Shown: positions 8,532 through 17,316, counted from the first letter of the stretch. The stretch: 64,000 nt of DNA from Sanguibacter gelidistatuariae (GCF_900096585.1 NZ_FMYH01000011.1:26663-90662), one strand, 5' to 3'. Notes: generated from the sequence alone by a model not told the origin. Made by a program: numbers and translations.

Positions 8532-9007
8532 CGTTCCCGCCGCAGCACGGCCGCTAGCAATCCCATGCCGCCGACCAGGGTCACCAGCAGTGGGGCGAGC
8601 AGAGGGGGGCCCATTTCCATGTTGTAGCGCAGGTTTGAGAAGCCACCAGGTTTCTGAGCGATTCCACGGGCGTGCAGATAGGTTCCCTGAAGTCCGTTGG
8701 CGACAATGACGGCCGAGGCGAGGGGCAATGCGGTTTTCGCCATCCGCTTGCTGCAGACCCCAGCCACACCCGCCGCGGCTCCGACCGGTCCCAAGATGAC
8801 CGGCAGCCACATCCATCTGTTGCCGAAGCTGGCCTTGTCATGTTCAAAGAATATTTCGGCCGCTGTCACCAACGCCCCAGCGGCCGTGAGTGCCGCGAGG
8901 GAGCGTTCAAAGCGACCCGTCTCAACGTTGCGCACCATCCGGTCAATCACATGGACAAGTTCGTCCGGCTCGAACTCCTGCGCTCTGACGTGTGATAGCT
9001 GAGTCAT
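8528..9007 (-). CDS. small membrane protein of the GH15-GMC unit, function unknown
   Basis: A 159-residue protein with a charged N-terminus (about residues 1-40) and roughly four hydrophobic segments: SLAALTAAGALVTAAEIFF, MWLPVILGPVGAAAGVAGV, LPLASAVIVANG and PPLLAPLLVTLVGGMGLLAAVL. The start at 9007 overlaps the preceding stop (9004-9007) and the stop overlaps the next start (8528-8531). I do not recognise a named family. As an integral membrane protein made with a GMC/subunit-3 pair it might anchor the dehydrogenase or pass electrons on, but no haem motif (CxxCH) is present. Confidence 0.75.
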   Translation of the reverse strand: MTQLSHVRAQEFEPDELVHVIDRMVRNVETGRFERSLAALTAAGALVTAAEIFFEHDKASFGNRWMWLPVILGPVGAAAGVAGVCSKRMAKTALPLASAVIVANGLQGTYLHARGIAQKPGGFSNLRYNMEMGPPLLAPLLVTLVGGMGLLAAVLRRER

Positions 9008-9321
9008 CGGGCTTCCAGTGCGGCGAAAGTTGAGGCCAGGAAAGCGTCGATTCCGGCCGGCTTGCGCCAACGCCGATCCCCGGAGGCCAGGGCGACCATG
9101 GTTCCGGCATGGGTGAGGTCGACGATCGCACCGCAACGACGCAGAGTCCTCCCTGCCCGTGCCAACAGCAGGGCCTGCAGGAGGTTCCTGGCACCGAGAA
9201 CTCGTATGAGCAGGACTGCACCCGGAGTCGGCAGGGTGCCGGTGGCGACCCGGTAGAGAAACTGGGGTCGGATCATTTGACACAACCCGAACAGGCACCG
9301 GATGGCCTCGAGTGGTCTCAT
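9004..9321 (-). CDS. small hypothetical protein of the GH15-GMC unit
   Basis: A 105-residue protein starting MRPLEAIRCLFGLCQMI, rich in Arg and Leu, with a LLIRVLGARNLLQALLLARAG core and a DLTHAGTMVALAS stretch near residue 70. One or two weak hydrophobic helices are possible. No family is recognised with certainty. Its reality is supported by ATGA overlaps at both ends (9318-9321 and 9004-9007) inside a co-directional gene chain. Confidence 0.65.
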   Translation of the reverse strand: MRPLEAIRCLFGLCQMIRPQFLYRVATGTLPTPGAVLLIRVLGARNLLQALLLARAGRTLRRCGAIVDLTHAGTMVALASGDRRWRKPAGIDAFLASTFAALEAR

Positions 9322-10340
9322 CGTTGCCCCCAGCGTCCAAGGAGGACCCCGGCCCCAGCCGCGAGTCCCAAGAGACCCGAGGCGGTTCCCACCGCAAGGA
9401 GCCCGTGATGGTGCGATGCCCACAGCTGGGTGCTACGTGACGTGGAGCGGTTATCAAATGCGCCGTGGGTTCCAAAATCAACTGCAGCATCTGCTGGTTT
9501 CCATAAGTTGGTCGGTTGGTCCGCCGGGCGCTGTTCGCTTGTCTGCTGTGAGGCGAAACCTGTGCGGGCCAGGTATGCATCCAAGAGCCCAGGGAATACT
9601 GCGTTGGCCAACAAGGTTGCGGCGGTGCTGCCGCCCACCCAATATTCACGCCGTTGCGGGTGATCGGCGGCATAGACGACGGCGCGGGCCGCCACTTCGG
9701 GTTGATAGATGGGGGGTACCGGTTGGGCCTTTTTGGGGAGCCGGGAGAGGGTCCAGGAGAACTGGGGTGTGTTCACCGCAGGCATCTGCACCATCGTGGT
9801 GCGGATACCGCTGTGCTCGTGGAGCAGTTCACACCGCAAAGACTCATTGAATCCTTGGATGGCATGCTTGGCACCGCAGTAGGCGCTCTGCAGCGGTATG
9901 CCGCGGTAGGCGAGGGCCGAGCCGACCTGGACGATCGTGCCCCGGTTGCGGGTGCGCATCCGCTTCAGGGCGGCCATCGTGCCGTAGACGTACCCAAGAT
10001 AGGAGACGCCGGTGACCCGCGCGAACTCCTCGGGTGTGATCTGCGTGAAGGGGGCGAAGACGGAGGCGAAGGCTACATTGACCCACACGTCGATGGGGCC
10101 CACGGTCCTCTCTACGTGATCCGCTGCTGCATCCACCTCCGCGGAGTCCGACATGTCCACCGGCACCGTCAACGCCGTGCCTCCGGCCGCCTCCACCTCC
10201 GCTGCGGCACCGTCGAGTCCTGCCTGGCCCCGCGCCAACAGGACAACCGTGGCACCGCGACGGCCAAAGGCGATGGCCGTGGCTCGGCCGATCCCACCGC
10301 TGGCCCCGGTCACGACAACGACCTGGTGAACTGTCTTCAT
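9318..10340 (-). CDS. short-chain dehydrogenase/reductase with C-terminal extension
   Basis: A 340-residue SDR. The cofactor motif VTGASGGIGRATA is at about residues 10-22, the NVAFASV region replaces the canonical NNAG, the catalytic Ser is in QVGSALAY, and YCGAKHA provides the Tyr and Lys. Past the normal end of the fold (about 250) there is a further ~90 residues with a terminal hydrophobic stretch (GLLAVGTASGLLGLAAGAGVLLG), so the enzyme may be tethered to the membrane by its tail. It follows the GH15 gene by 15 bases and overlaps the next start. A role in redox modification of a sugar or polyol released by the GH15 partner is inference. Confidence 0.85.
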   Translation of the reverse strand: MKTVHQVVVVTGASGGIGRATAIAFGRRGATVVLLARGQAGLDGAAAEVEAAGGTALTVPVDMSDSAEVDAAADHVERTVGPIDVWVNVAFASVFAPFTQITPEEFARVTGVSYLGYVYGTMAALKRMRTRNRGTIVQVGSALAYRGIPLQSAYCGAKHAIQGFNESLRCELLHEHSGIRTTMVQMPAVNTPQFSWTLSRLPKKAQPVPPIYQPEVAARAVVYAADHPQRREYWVGGSTAATLLANAVFPGLLDAYLARTGFASQQTSEQRPADQPTNLWKPADAAVDFGTHGAFDNRSTSRSTQLWASHHHGLLAVGTASGLLGLAAGAGVLLGRWGQR

Positions 10341-10355
10341 CGGTCCTCCTTGGGT

Positions 10356-12122
10356 CTAGGCCCGGTCGTCCGGAGCCGGCGGCGTGGCGAGCCGGCCAGC
10401 GGTCTCGAGCATCGCGGCATGGACGAATGCCTGCGGAAAATTGCCGCGGAGCTGGCGCTGTTCGACGTCGTATTCTTCGGTGAACAGTCCCGTGGTGGAG
10501 CACGCGGCCCGATTGCGTTCGAACCAGTGCATCGCCTCAGTCTCATCGCCTTGTTGGTGGACGGCCATGGCCATGTTGAAGCCGCACAGAAGGAACGCCC
10601 CCTCCGTCTGCGCCAAGGGCCGTGCGTCCTGGCTGAACCGGTATACATACCCCTCGCGGCCCAGGTCGGCCCGGACCGCAGCCACTGTTGCCAGGCTGCG
10701 CGGGTCGTGTATCGGTATCGCGCCTCGCAGGGTGGGCAGGAGCAGTGCCGCGTCCACCCGGTCATCACTGGGGCTGCGTTGCCAGCGGCCACTGGGGTGC
10801 AGGCAGCTTCGGGCCGTATCGGCGACGATGTTGTCTGCCAGCGACGTCCATTGCGCGCCTTGGGCGGCGGGGGCGTGCGCGGCGACTGCGCGCAGGCCCG
10901 CCGCACAGATCAGCCGCGAATGCGCCCAGGTGTCGTTGTTGAGCTCCCAGATGCCGGCATCCGGTTCCTGCCAGCGATCGATGATGGCCTGGACCGCAGC
11001 CTCTGCCGCCCGCCAGTTCTGCAGGTCCAACCGGTCGTGACTGGCAGCAGCGGCGAAGAGCAGCAATGTCTCGCCGAAAGTGTCCAGCTGGAATTGGTTG
11101 TTGACCCAGTTTCCTGTTCTCGCGGAACCACCCGGATATCCGACCAGATTGAGATCAGCTTCGTCCGGAACCCGCCCCCCGGTGACCGAATAGGCTGGTT
11201 TCAGGCTCGGCCCGTCGTCGAGGAGTCGGCTGGTGATGAACCGCACGGCATCATCGAGCAGGGGGTAGGGCCCGCATGCGGCGATGGCTTGACCGGCGTA
11301 GCACTGGTCGCGGATCCAGGCGTAGCGGTAGTCGTAATTGCGTTGCTCTTGGGCGCGCTCGGGCAGACCCAACGTCGCCGCCGCCACCATGGCGCCGCTG
11401 GTGCCGGTCATGCCGCGCAATACGGCATAGGACTGGCGGGCGTCGTCGGGGGCCGTAGTGTCCAACAGCTGAGGGACGGAGTCTTTCCAGCTGCGCTCGG
11501 TTCCGGACCACGCTGCGTCCACGGCCACCGGAGCCGAGGCGAGCGGTTGGTCGGCCAGTTCCAGGACGAGGTCATGATCTGTGCCGGCCGGCAGGTCGAG
11601 ATGCAGGTGCAGGGCGCCACCGTGGACCGTGGCCTCCGAGGCCCCGGCCAGACGTAGATACAGGTTTCCGCTGCGGCCCGTCCAGACCCCGTCCTCACAC
11701 TTCAGCCGTGTCATCCCGTGCCTGCCGAACCCCGCGCCCACCTCAAGGACCACGTTCATCGTGGCCAGACCGGACACCGCACGCAGCCGACGCAACAGCA
11801 CCGCCCGATGCTCATCTGCCGGCTGTGCGAGTGCCTCCCGGCATTCGACAATCCCATCTGTGGTGACCCAGCGGCTCGTCCAGATCAGCGTCCCGTCCTC
11901 GTAGCTGCCGCCCCAGACGTACCGAGAGCCGACGGGGGTCACCGCGAACCTGCCGCCGCCACCAATCAGGGAGGAAAAGACCGCCTCGCTGTCCCAGCGA
12001 GGTACACACATCCAAGCCACATCCCCATGGGGCCCGATCAGTGCGGCACGTTCCCCGTCGGCAATCATGGCGTACTCGCGCAATACGTGAGGGGAGTGGA
12101 GTGCTTGCGCAGCAGCCGACAT
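10356..12122 (-). CDS. glycoside hydrolase family 15 (glucoamylase/trehalase-like)
   Basis: A 588-residue cytoplasmic GH15 protein. It has the N-terminal supersandwich domain typical of bacterial members (EYAMIADGERAALIGPHGDVAWMCVPRWDS region, about 16-45) and an (alpha/alpha)6 barrel with RNYDYRYAWIRDQCY (about 263) and a late TEGAFLLCGFNMA block (about 510). Known bacterial GH15 enzymes split alpha-glucosides, including trehalose and glucuronate-containing substrates. It is first in a six-gene minus-strand unit; the start ATG at 12122 has no obvious ribosome site. Confidence 0.88.
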   Translation of the reverse strand: MSAAAQALHSPHVLREYAMIADGERAALIGPHGDVAWMCVPRWDSEAVFSSLIGGGGRFAVTPVGSRYVWGGSYEDGTLIWTSRWVTTDGIVECREALAQPADEHRAVLLRRLRAVSGLATMNVVLEVGAGFGRHGMTRLKCEDGVWTGRSGNLYLRLAGASEATVHGGALHLHLDLPAGTDHDLVLELADQPLASAPVAVDAAWSGTERSWKDSVPQLLDTTAPDDARQSYAVLRGMTGTSGAMVAAATLGLPERAQEQRNYDYRYAWIRDQCYAGQAIAACGPYPLLDDAVRFITSRLLDDGPSLKPAYSVTGGRVPDEADLNLVGYPGGSARTGNWVNNQFQLDTFGETLLLFAAAASHDRLDLQNWRAAEAAVQAIIDRWQEPDAGIWELNNDTWAHSRLICAAGLRAVAAHAPAAQGAQWTSLADNIVADTARSCLHPSGRWQRSPSDDRVDAALLLPTLRGAIPIHDPRSLATVAAVRADLGREGYVYRFSQDARPLAQTEGAFLLCGFNMAMAVHQQGDETEAMHWFERNRAACSTTGLFTEEYDVEQRQLRGNFPQAFVHAAMLETAGRLATPPAPDDRA

Positions 12123-12176
12123 AACTTGACACTAGGCGCGATTATTGACGTCGGCCAGTGCGTCCCTGCTCAGGTC

Positions 12177-12211
12177 GAGCCGTTGGTCGGGCCATGCACC
12201 GCCAACGGCTC
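12177..12211. repeat. 10-base inverted repeat between GtrA and GH15 genes
   Basis: GAGCCGTTGG (12177-12186) and CCAACGGCTC (12202-12211) are perfect complements around a 15-base loop. The element is downstream of gtrA and about 55 bases upstream of the GH15 start, so it could end the upstream transcript or serve as an operator for the GH15 unit. No T-run follows it. Confidence 0.45.
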
Positions 12212-12313
12212 ACACCAGGGAGAGAACGTCATCGACAGCTCACGATCCGGGGAGCCAGGTCCAGAGCACAGGCGCGTAGGGGTCGTCGAATTCCGTCGAG
12301 GATCTCCGCCATG

Positions 12314-12793
12314 TCACCGTTCGATGGGTCGACCTGGGCGGTCCCGCTTGTCGACCGCCAGCGGCGAGAAGACGAACCGCCGGAACGCCCAGTACCGCAA
12401 GACGGTCGCGGCGCCCATGCCGAGCACGTTCGCCGAGAGGTTGTCCGCGAGCGGCGAGGTCAGGCCCAGCAGGTGGTGAGTTGCCCACAGGCAGAGCACC
12501 TGGACCGCAGCCGCCGCGATGCTGATAGCGACGAACGTCACGACGGCTCGTCTCGTGCCGGTCCGCGGCCCGGCCGGCCAGGTGTAGTAGCGGCTCCCGA
12601 CGTACGCGACGGTGATCCCGACGACGGAAGACAGCGCCTTGGCAGCGAGGGGGTCGATGCGCAGCACGAGCAGAGAGACATTGAAGACGACGACGTCGGC
12701 CGCGTAGGCGGCGAGACCGGTGATGGCGAATCGCACCAGCTCGCTCGGACGTCCTGACCATGACGATGTCGCAGCCTGGGTGTGCGTCGTCAT
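12314..12793 (-). CDS. GtrA family membrane protein
   Basis: A 159-residue protein with four predicted membrane helices. It shows family features: an N-terminal ELVRFAITGLAAYAADVVVFN helix, a VGITVAYVGSRYYTW block, and a late ANVLGMGAATVLRYWAFRRFVF helix. GtrA proteins are thought to move or assist movement of lipid-linked sugars across the cytoplasmic membrane. In mycobacteria a GtrA homologue (Rv3789) lies beside dprE1/dprE2. Here it follows the UbiA-type transferase by three bases, which supports a role with decaprenyl-phosphoryl pentose. Confidence 0.88.
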   Translation of the reverse strand: MTTHTQAATSSWSGRPSELVRFAITGLAAYAADVVVFNVSLLVLRIDPLAAKALSSVVGITVAYVGSRYYTWPAGPRTGTRRAVVTFVAISIAAAAVQVLCLWATHHLLGLTSPLADNLSANVLGMGAATVLRYWAFRRFVFSPLAVDKRDRPGRPIER

Positions 12794-12796
12794 GGT

Positions 12797-13750
12797 CTAT
12801 GCCAGGTAGAGAGCGCAGCCGACCAGCGCGGCCCAGACCGCACCGGCCACGAGCAGGAACCGGTCGGAGGTGAGCAGCCGCTCGGGGGCCTCGCCGTCGC
12901 CGAGGGCCACGAGCAGGCTGTAGCGCAGCAGGATCGCCAGGAACGGCACGACGGACAGTGCCAGGGCGGGCATGGCGACGTCGGATCCGACGTACTGGAA
13001 TGCCCAGGTCGCGTAGGCCAGGACGGTGCCGGTCAACGACAGGGTGAGGACCTGCTGCAGCCACGACTGGGGGTACCCGTCAAGGACGGCTCGCGTCGTG
13101 GTGGTGCCGGTGGGGTGCATCTGTTCGGCGACGCGTTTGGCGGTGACCAGGAACAGCGACCCGAACAGCGCCACGAGCAGGAACCAGCTGGACAGGACGA
13201 CCCCGGTCGCGACAGCTCCCGCTATCGCCCTCAGGACGAAGCCCGAGGCGACGGCCATGATGTCGATCACCGGCTGACGCTTGAGCCAGGCGCTGTAGCT
13301 GAGGGTCAAGGCCAGGTACGTTGCCACGACGGCCACGAAGGTCAGACCGAGAGGGAGGGCCGCGACCAGGGCGAAAACGGACAGGCCCAGGCCGACGGCA
13401 TAGGCGGTGGCAGGTGCGATGCGGCCGGAGGCCACGGGCCGTAGTGCCTTTGTCGGGTGGCGCCGGTCGGAGGCGACGTCCTTGGCGTCGTTGACGAAGT
13501 AGATGCCTGCCGACGCCACGGTCAGGACGATTGCCGCCAACACCGCCGCCGCAGCAGTAGCCGGGACCACTAGCACGCCGGCCGCTCCTGGGGCCGCGAA
13601 CACGAGCACGTTCTTCAGCCACTGGCGCGGCCGTGCGGTCTCGACCAGCGCGGACAGGGTGGGATGGACCACGGGTTTGGGCGAGCCGGTCGAGGCGCCC
13701 GAGATCAGAGGGCGAGGCGTCGTCGCCGGTGCGGAACTGGTGTGAGTCAT
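12797..13750 (-). CDS. decaprenyl-phosphate phosphoribosyltransferase (UbiA superfamily)
   Basis: A 317-residue polytopic enzyme expected to transfer 5-phosphoribose from PRPP to decaprenyl phosphate, the first step to decaprenyl-phosphoryl-arabinose. RPRQWLKNVLVFA (about 40-52) and NDAKDVASDRRHPTK (about 87-101) are close to the mycobacterial Rv3806c signature; the Asp residues at 88, 91 and 95 bind Mg-pyrophosphate. A second Asp-rich loop, VIDIMAVASGFVLRAIAG, is typical. About eight membrane helices follow. The first 30 residues are a Pro/Thr-rich cytoplasmic tail. AGGAG lies just upstream of the start. It sits between the NAGPA-like gene and gtrA. Confidence 0.9.
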   Translation of the reverse strand: MTHTSSAPATTPRPLISGASTGSPKPVVHPTLSALVETARPRQWLKNVLVFAAPGAAGVLVVPATAAAAVLAAIVLTVASAGIYFVNDAKDVASDRRHPTKALRPVASGRIAPATAYAVGLGLSVFALVAALPLGLTFVAVVATYLALTLSYSAWLKRQPVIDIMAVASGFVLRAIAGAVATGVVLSSWFLLVALFGSLFLVTAKRVAEQMHPTGTTTTRAVLDGYPQSWLQQVLTLSLTGTVLAYATWAFQYVGSDVAMPALALSVVPFLAILLRYSLLVALGDGEAPERLLTSDRFLLVAGAVWAALVGCALYLA

Positions 13751-13780
13751 GTCGGCTCCTGGGGGTGTTGGGCGGTGCCG

Positions 13781-14998
13781 TCAGCGCAGGGTGAGGTAGA
13801 AGAAGTCGCGCTGGTCGGGCGCGAGGTACCGGTCGGCCGGTCGCTGCATGCTGGGCAGCAGCTTGACCGGAGTCATCGTGGTGGCGCTCGCGGACGGCGT
13901 CCACGTCGCGAAGGACTGCAGGTTGGAGTGGATGTCTAGCTCCATGCCGCGCACGATCCCGGCGTCGACCATCGCGGTGGCGAGGGTCTGCAGGTTCATC
14001 GCCGTGCCGGCGATGTAGACCAGATCGCCCGAGGCGGTGACACCCAGGCCCGACCTCGCGGTGTACTGGAGCTGGTTCTTGGAGTTACCCCACCGCCCGT
14101 TGCCGTTGGCTGTCAGCCCATCGACGGGTGCGCCGGCGTCCACGACCAGCTGAAGGTTCTGCCGCACGGCACGGACATGGGAGCTCATGGTGAAGTCGCG
14201 TCCCCACTGTCCGACGCTGATGTGGCCCTGGTCGTCGATCACGGCGGACGCTTCACCGTCGACCAGCCGTGCTCCGGTGCGACCGTCGAGATAGAAGCCA
14301 CCTCTGATGTCCTTCACCTTCCAGCCGGAGTTGAACGTGGCCACCAGCGCGGGCACGTCGGCCGGGGCAACCTGTGCGTTGCCCGGCCACGAGTGGCCGT
14401 CGGGTTGCAGGGTCCCGGCGACCAGGTGCGCTGTGGTGTCGCTGCTGCGCATCCAGGCCGCCGCAGCGACGACGCTCGCATGCGCGGGATCGGGCTGGAA
14501 GATGGTGGTGTAGACGGCCGGGGACCCTGCCGCGTCCACCCGGCCCGATACCCAGGTCCCTTCGCCCGCGAGAGCGGTCGCGCCAGGCAGCGCGCGGATG
14601 GCGGCAGGTCCGCCGCCGGCGGCGCTCGGGTGCGAAGCCACCACAGACAGCCTGGATCCCTGTGCCCAGGCGGGTAGGGCCGCGGCGCTGGGGGAAGCGT
14701 TGGTGGGGGCGTGCCGGGTGTAGTACCAGTTCTCGATGGAGTTCACGACCGAGTTGCCGCCGTGGTCGCGCACCCACTCGACCGATCGTTCTTGCCAGGT
14801 CGCGCTGCCTGGGTAGGTGAGCGCGCGGGCGTAGGAGGTGCCCACGGCGAGGAACACCAGCACCAGGATCGCCACGACCACGCGCGTCCACCGTCGCCGC
14901 CTCGGCGACCGGGTCTTGCGACGGGGTGGCGGTGGTGTGAGCGGGCTGTTCGGGTCGTCGGGGAGCGGTGCGGGGAGCACGGTGCTGGGGCTCGTCAT
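13781..14998 (-). CDS. membrane-anchored NAGPA-domain (phosphodiester glycosidase) protein
   Basis: A 405-residue protein with a Pro-rich cytoplasmic head ending in a basic patch (KTRSPRRRRW), one N-terminal membrane helix (VVVAILVLVFLAVGTSY, about 40-56) and a large extracytoplasmic domain. FNSGWKVKDIRGGFYLDGR and the GMELDIHSNLQSF block identify the phosphodiester glycosidase (NAGPA) fold. Family members cleave sugar-1-phosphodiesters, so an envelope glycopolymer or lipid-phosphosugar is a plausible target. It overlaps the HAD gene stop by ATGA (14995-14998) and is 30 bases from the UbiA gene. Confidence 0.82.
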   Translation of the reverse strand: MTSPSTVLPAPLPDDPNSPLTPPPPRRKTRSPRRRRWTRVVVAILVLVFLAVGTSYARALTYPGSATWQERSVEWVRDHGGNSVVNSIENWYYTRHAPTNASPSAAALPAWAQGSRLSVVASHPSAAGGGPAAIRALPGATALAGEGTWVSGRVDAAGSPAVYTTIFQPDPAHASVVAAAAWMRSSDTTAHLVAGTLQPDGHSWPGNAQVAPADVPALVATFNSGWKVKDIRGGFYLDGRTGARLVDGEASAVIDDQGHISVGQWGRDFTMSSHVRAVRQNLQLVVDAGAPVDGLTANGNGRWGNSKNQLQYTARSGLGVTASGDLVYIAGTAMNLQTLATAMVDAGIVRGMELDIHSNLQSFATWTPSASATTMTPVKLLPSMQRPADRYLAPDQRDFFYLTLR

Positions 14999-15702
14999 GG
15001 CTCAACTCCTGAGGTGGCGACCTGGACGGCGCGCATCGCCGCGAAGGCGTGAGGTGGTGTGGTCAGGCGTCGGTAGGCGCGGATGCGGACCGGGACGTCC
15101 GCCAGGGCCAGGGCCAGGGTCGCCAGGTCGCTGCGGCTGTCGCCGTACGCCCACACCGACGCGGGCCGCACGTCGGCGATGAGGTCGTTGACCCGCCGGG
15201 CCTTTTCCGGGCCGCGGCAGTTGAGCGTGGACCGCGCCCCGGTCAGGTGGCCAGCCGTGCACTCCAGCTCGGTCGCCACGACGTGATCCGCGCCAAGCAG
15301 GGCTCCCAGCGGCCGCACGTACACCCCGGGGGAGGCGGACGCCAGCGCGAGCACATCACCGCAGCGCTGATGCCACGCCCAGCGCGACAGCGAGTCTGGT
15401 CGGCAGCCGGTCTCGAGCACGGACTGCGCGTACCGGAGGGCGAGCGCCTCGAGCTCCACCTCGGACCAGCCCGCCAGGGCGCCCCGCAGGAGCGCGTCCT
15501 TGAACTCGGCCCGGCCGCCACCACGGCGCACGACGGCGAGCGCAGCGCCCCGAAGGATCAGGGCTAGGGCACGTGGACCGAGGACAGCCCGCAGAAACGG
15601 CAGCAACGTGTCCGAGGTGGTCAGCGTGCGGTCGACGTCCCAGACCGCCAGGCGCGACGACCGCGTGGGCTGACCCGTCGGCGCGTGCGGCGCGGCGGTC
15701 AT
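14995..15702 (-). CDS. HAD-IB phosphatase of the arabinose-lipid module
   Basis: A 235-residue haloacid-dehalogenase superfamily hydrolase of the SerB-like IB class. Motif I is WDVDRTLT (nucleophile Asp about 22, acid Asp about 24), motif II lies in LALASAS, the conserved Lys is in GPEKARRVNDL, and motif IV is AYGDSRSDL. No membrane helices. In Mycobacterium the step that removes the 5-phosphate from decaprenyl-phosphoryl-5-phosphoribose is attributed to a PAP2-type enzyme; no PAP2 gene is seen here, so this phosphatase may fill that step (inference). I chose the start at 15702; the frame extends 22 codons further upstream but toward the divergent promoter. Confidence 0.82.
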   Translation of the reverse strand: MTAAPHAPTGQPTRSSRLAVWDVDRTLTTSDTLLPFLRAVLGPRALALILRGAALAVVRRGGGRAEFKDALLRGALAGWSEVELEALALRYAQSVLETGCRPDSLSRWAWHQRCGDVLALASASPGVYVRPLGALLGADHVVATELECTAGHLTGARSTLNCRGPEKARRVNDLIADVRPASVWAYGDSRSDLATLALALADVPVRIRAYRRLTTPPHAFAAMRAVQVATSGVEP

Positions 15703-15865
15703 CGCCGGACCCCAGAGTGAGGTGCTGGAAGGGTGGGCTGGGTGCCCAACCGAGTGTCGTGTTCGCATAGGGACACCATGGTCGTCGGATGCGAAGAGGA
15801 CGCTGAGAGACCGTGGGTGGCAGGATCAGCGGGTAGCGAGACAACCCGACGGAGGGACGTCGACG

Positions 15866-16540
15866 ATGAAGGTGCTGGTGGTCGAGGACGAGGTGCGCCT
15901 GGCCGAGACGGTTCAGCGCGCGCTCGCTGCGGAGGGCATGAGCGTGGACATCGTCCACAACGGCGTCGACGGTCTGTGGGCCGCGTCCGAGAACCCCTAC
16001 GACGTGATCGTGCTCGATATCATGCTGCCCCAGCTGTCCGGGTACCGGGTCGTCGAAGAGCTACGCCGGCGCGGGGTGTGGACCCCCGTCCTGATGCTCA
16101 CGGCAAAGGACGGGGAGTACGACCAGGCCGACGCGTTCGACCTCGGCGCGGACGACTACCTGACAAAACCCTTCTCCTTCATCGTCCTCGTCGCCCGGCT
16201 CCGGGCACTGGCGCGCCGCGGGGCACCGGAGCGCCCCGTCGTGTTCGTGGCCGGGGACCTCACCCTCGACCCGGCCCGGCATCGCGTCGCCCGGGGCGAG
16301 GTCGAGATCTCGGTGACGCCTCGCGAGTTCGGGCTGCTCGAGTTCTTGATGCGACACCGAGGCGACGTGGTCAGCAAGACCGAGATCCTGGCGGGCGTCT
16401 GGGACTCCGCATACGAGGGTGACCCCAACGTCGTCGAGGTGTACGTCGGCTACCTGCGCCGCAAGATCGACCTCCCGTTCGGACGGCAGGCGATCGAGAC
16501 GGTCCGCGGCACCGGCTACCGGCTCGCTGCCGACGGGTGA
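15866..16540 (+). CDS. OmpR/PhoB-family response regulator
   Basis: A 224-residue two-component regulator. The receiver has the acidic pair VEDE at about 7-10, phosphoacceptor Asp51 in VLDIMLP, and Lys in YLTKPFS near 100. The C-terminal winged helix contains ISVTPREFGLLEFLMRH and ends with ETVRGTGYRL. GGAGGG at about 15851 precedes the ATG at 15866. No kinase is adjacent on the same strand; the next plus-strand gene is a sensor kinase 2.3 kb away beyond the divergently oriented dprE1-dprE2. It ends 14 bases from the dprE2 stop. Confidence 0.92.
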   Translation: MKVLVVEDEVRLAETVQRALAAEGMSVDIVHNGVDGLWAASENPYDVIVLDIMLPQLSGYRVVEELRRRGVWTPVLMLTAKDGEYDQADAFDLGADDYLTKPFSFIVLVARLRALARRGAPERPVVFVAGDLTLDPARHRVARGEVEISVTPREFGLLEFLMRHRGDVVSKTEILAGVWDSAYEGDPNVVEVYVGYLRRKIDLPFGRQAIETVRGTGYRLAADG

Positions 16541-16554
16541 ACAGAGACGGGTGA

Positions 16555-17316
16555 TCAGATCGGAAGTCGCCTGAACACCGGACCCGGCAGGTGCCGTAGC
16601 CCGCTCATGACCCACCGCAACGCGGAGGGCGCCCACACCGTTCGTCGTCCTGCCCGCAGGCCCGCCACGATGATGTCCGCGACCTGTTCAGGTACCTGGG
16701 AGAGCGGCGCGGCGTCGAGCCCGGCGGTCATCTTCGTCCGGACGAATCCCGGGCGGACGACGAGGACCTGGACGCCGTCGCTGGCAAGAGCGTCGCCCAG
16801 GCCGGTGTAGAACGCGTCCATACCGGCCTTGGTGGACCCGTAGAGGAAGTTGGACCGTCTGGGGAGCTCCGCGGCGACGGACGACATCGCGACGATGGCG
16901 CCGTGGCCCTGCGCTCGCAGGCGTTGGCCGACCAGCACACCACAGCCGACCGCCGCCGTGTAGTTGACCTGGGCCAGCTCGAGGGCAGCGTCGATGTCCT
17001 GCCACGCGTGCTCCTGGTCTCCGAGCAGTCCGAACGCCACGATGACGACGTCGACGTCCGGTCCGGCGTCGAAGACGGACGCGATGGCGCGCTCGTACGA
17101 CGTCCGGTCGGTGGCCTCGAAGTCCACCTCGGTGACGAGGAGACCAACGGTGACCAGGGAGGCGACCGCGGCGGTCCGGCGGTCGCCGGGGCGGGCGGCG
17201 AGCGTGATGCGCACGCCGGGTCGATCGCGGGTGAGCGCGGTGACCGTCGCCAGCGCGATGTCGGAGGTGCCGCCGAGGACAAGCACCCTTTGCACGTTGC
17301 CGAGCGAGTCCTTCAT
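16555..17316 (-). CDS. dprE2: DprE2-type decaprenyl-phospho-2-keto-ribose reductase
   Basis: A 253-residue SDR expected to reduce the 2-keto intermediate made by DprE1, using NADH, to give decaprenyl-phosphoryl-arabinose. It starts with a glycine-rich motif VLVLGGTSDIALATV (about 10-24), has the catalytic Ser in MSSVAAELPRRSN, and the Tyr/Lys pair in LYGSTKAGMDAFY. The C-terminus VMSGLRHLPGPVFRRLPI carries an amphipathic tail as in the mycobacterial protein. The ATG overlaps the dprE1 stop (17313-17316), so both subunits are translated together, as expected for a complex. Confidence 0.9.
   Translation of the reverse strand: MKDSLGNVQRVLVLGGTSDIALATVTALTRDRPGVRITLAARPGDRRTAAVASLVTVGLLVTEVDFEATDRTSYERAIASVFDAGPDVDVVIVAFGLLGDQEHAWQDIDAALELAQVNYTAAVGCGVLVGQRLRAQGHGAIVAMSSVAAELPRRSNFLYGSTKAGMDAFYTGLGDALASDGVQVLVVRPGFVRTKMTAGLDAAPLSQVPEQVADIIVAGLRAGRRTVWAPSALRWVMSGLRHLPGPVFRRLPI

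Noticed and set aside
9654..11657. 667-codon plus-strand frame
   Set aside because: Antisense to the SDR and GH15 genes; long only because of high GC.
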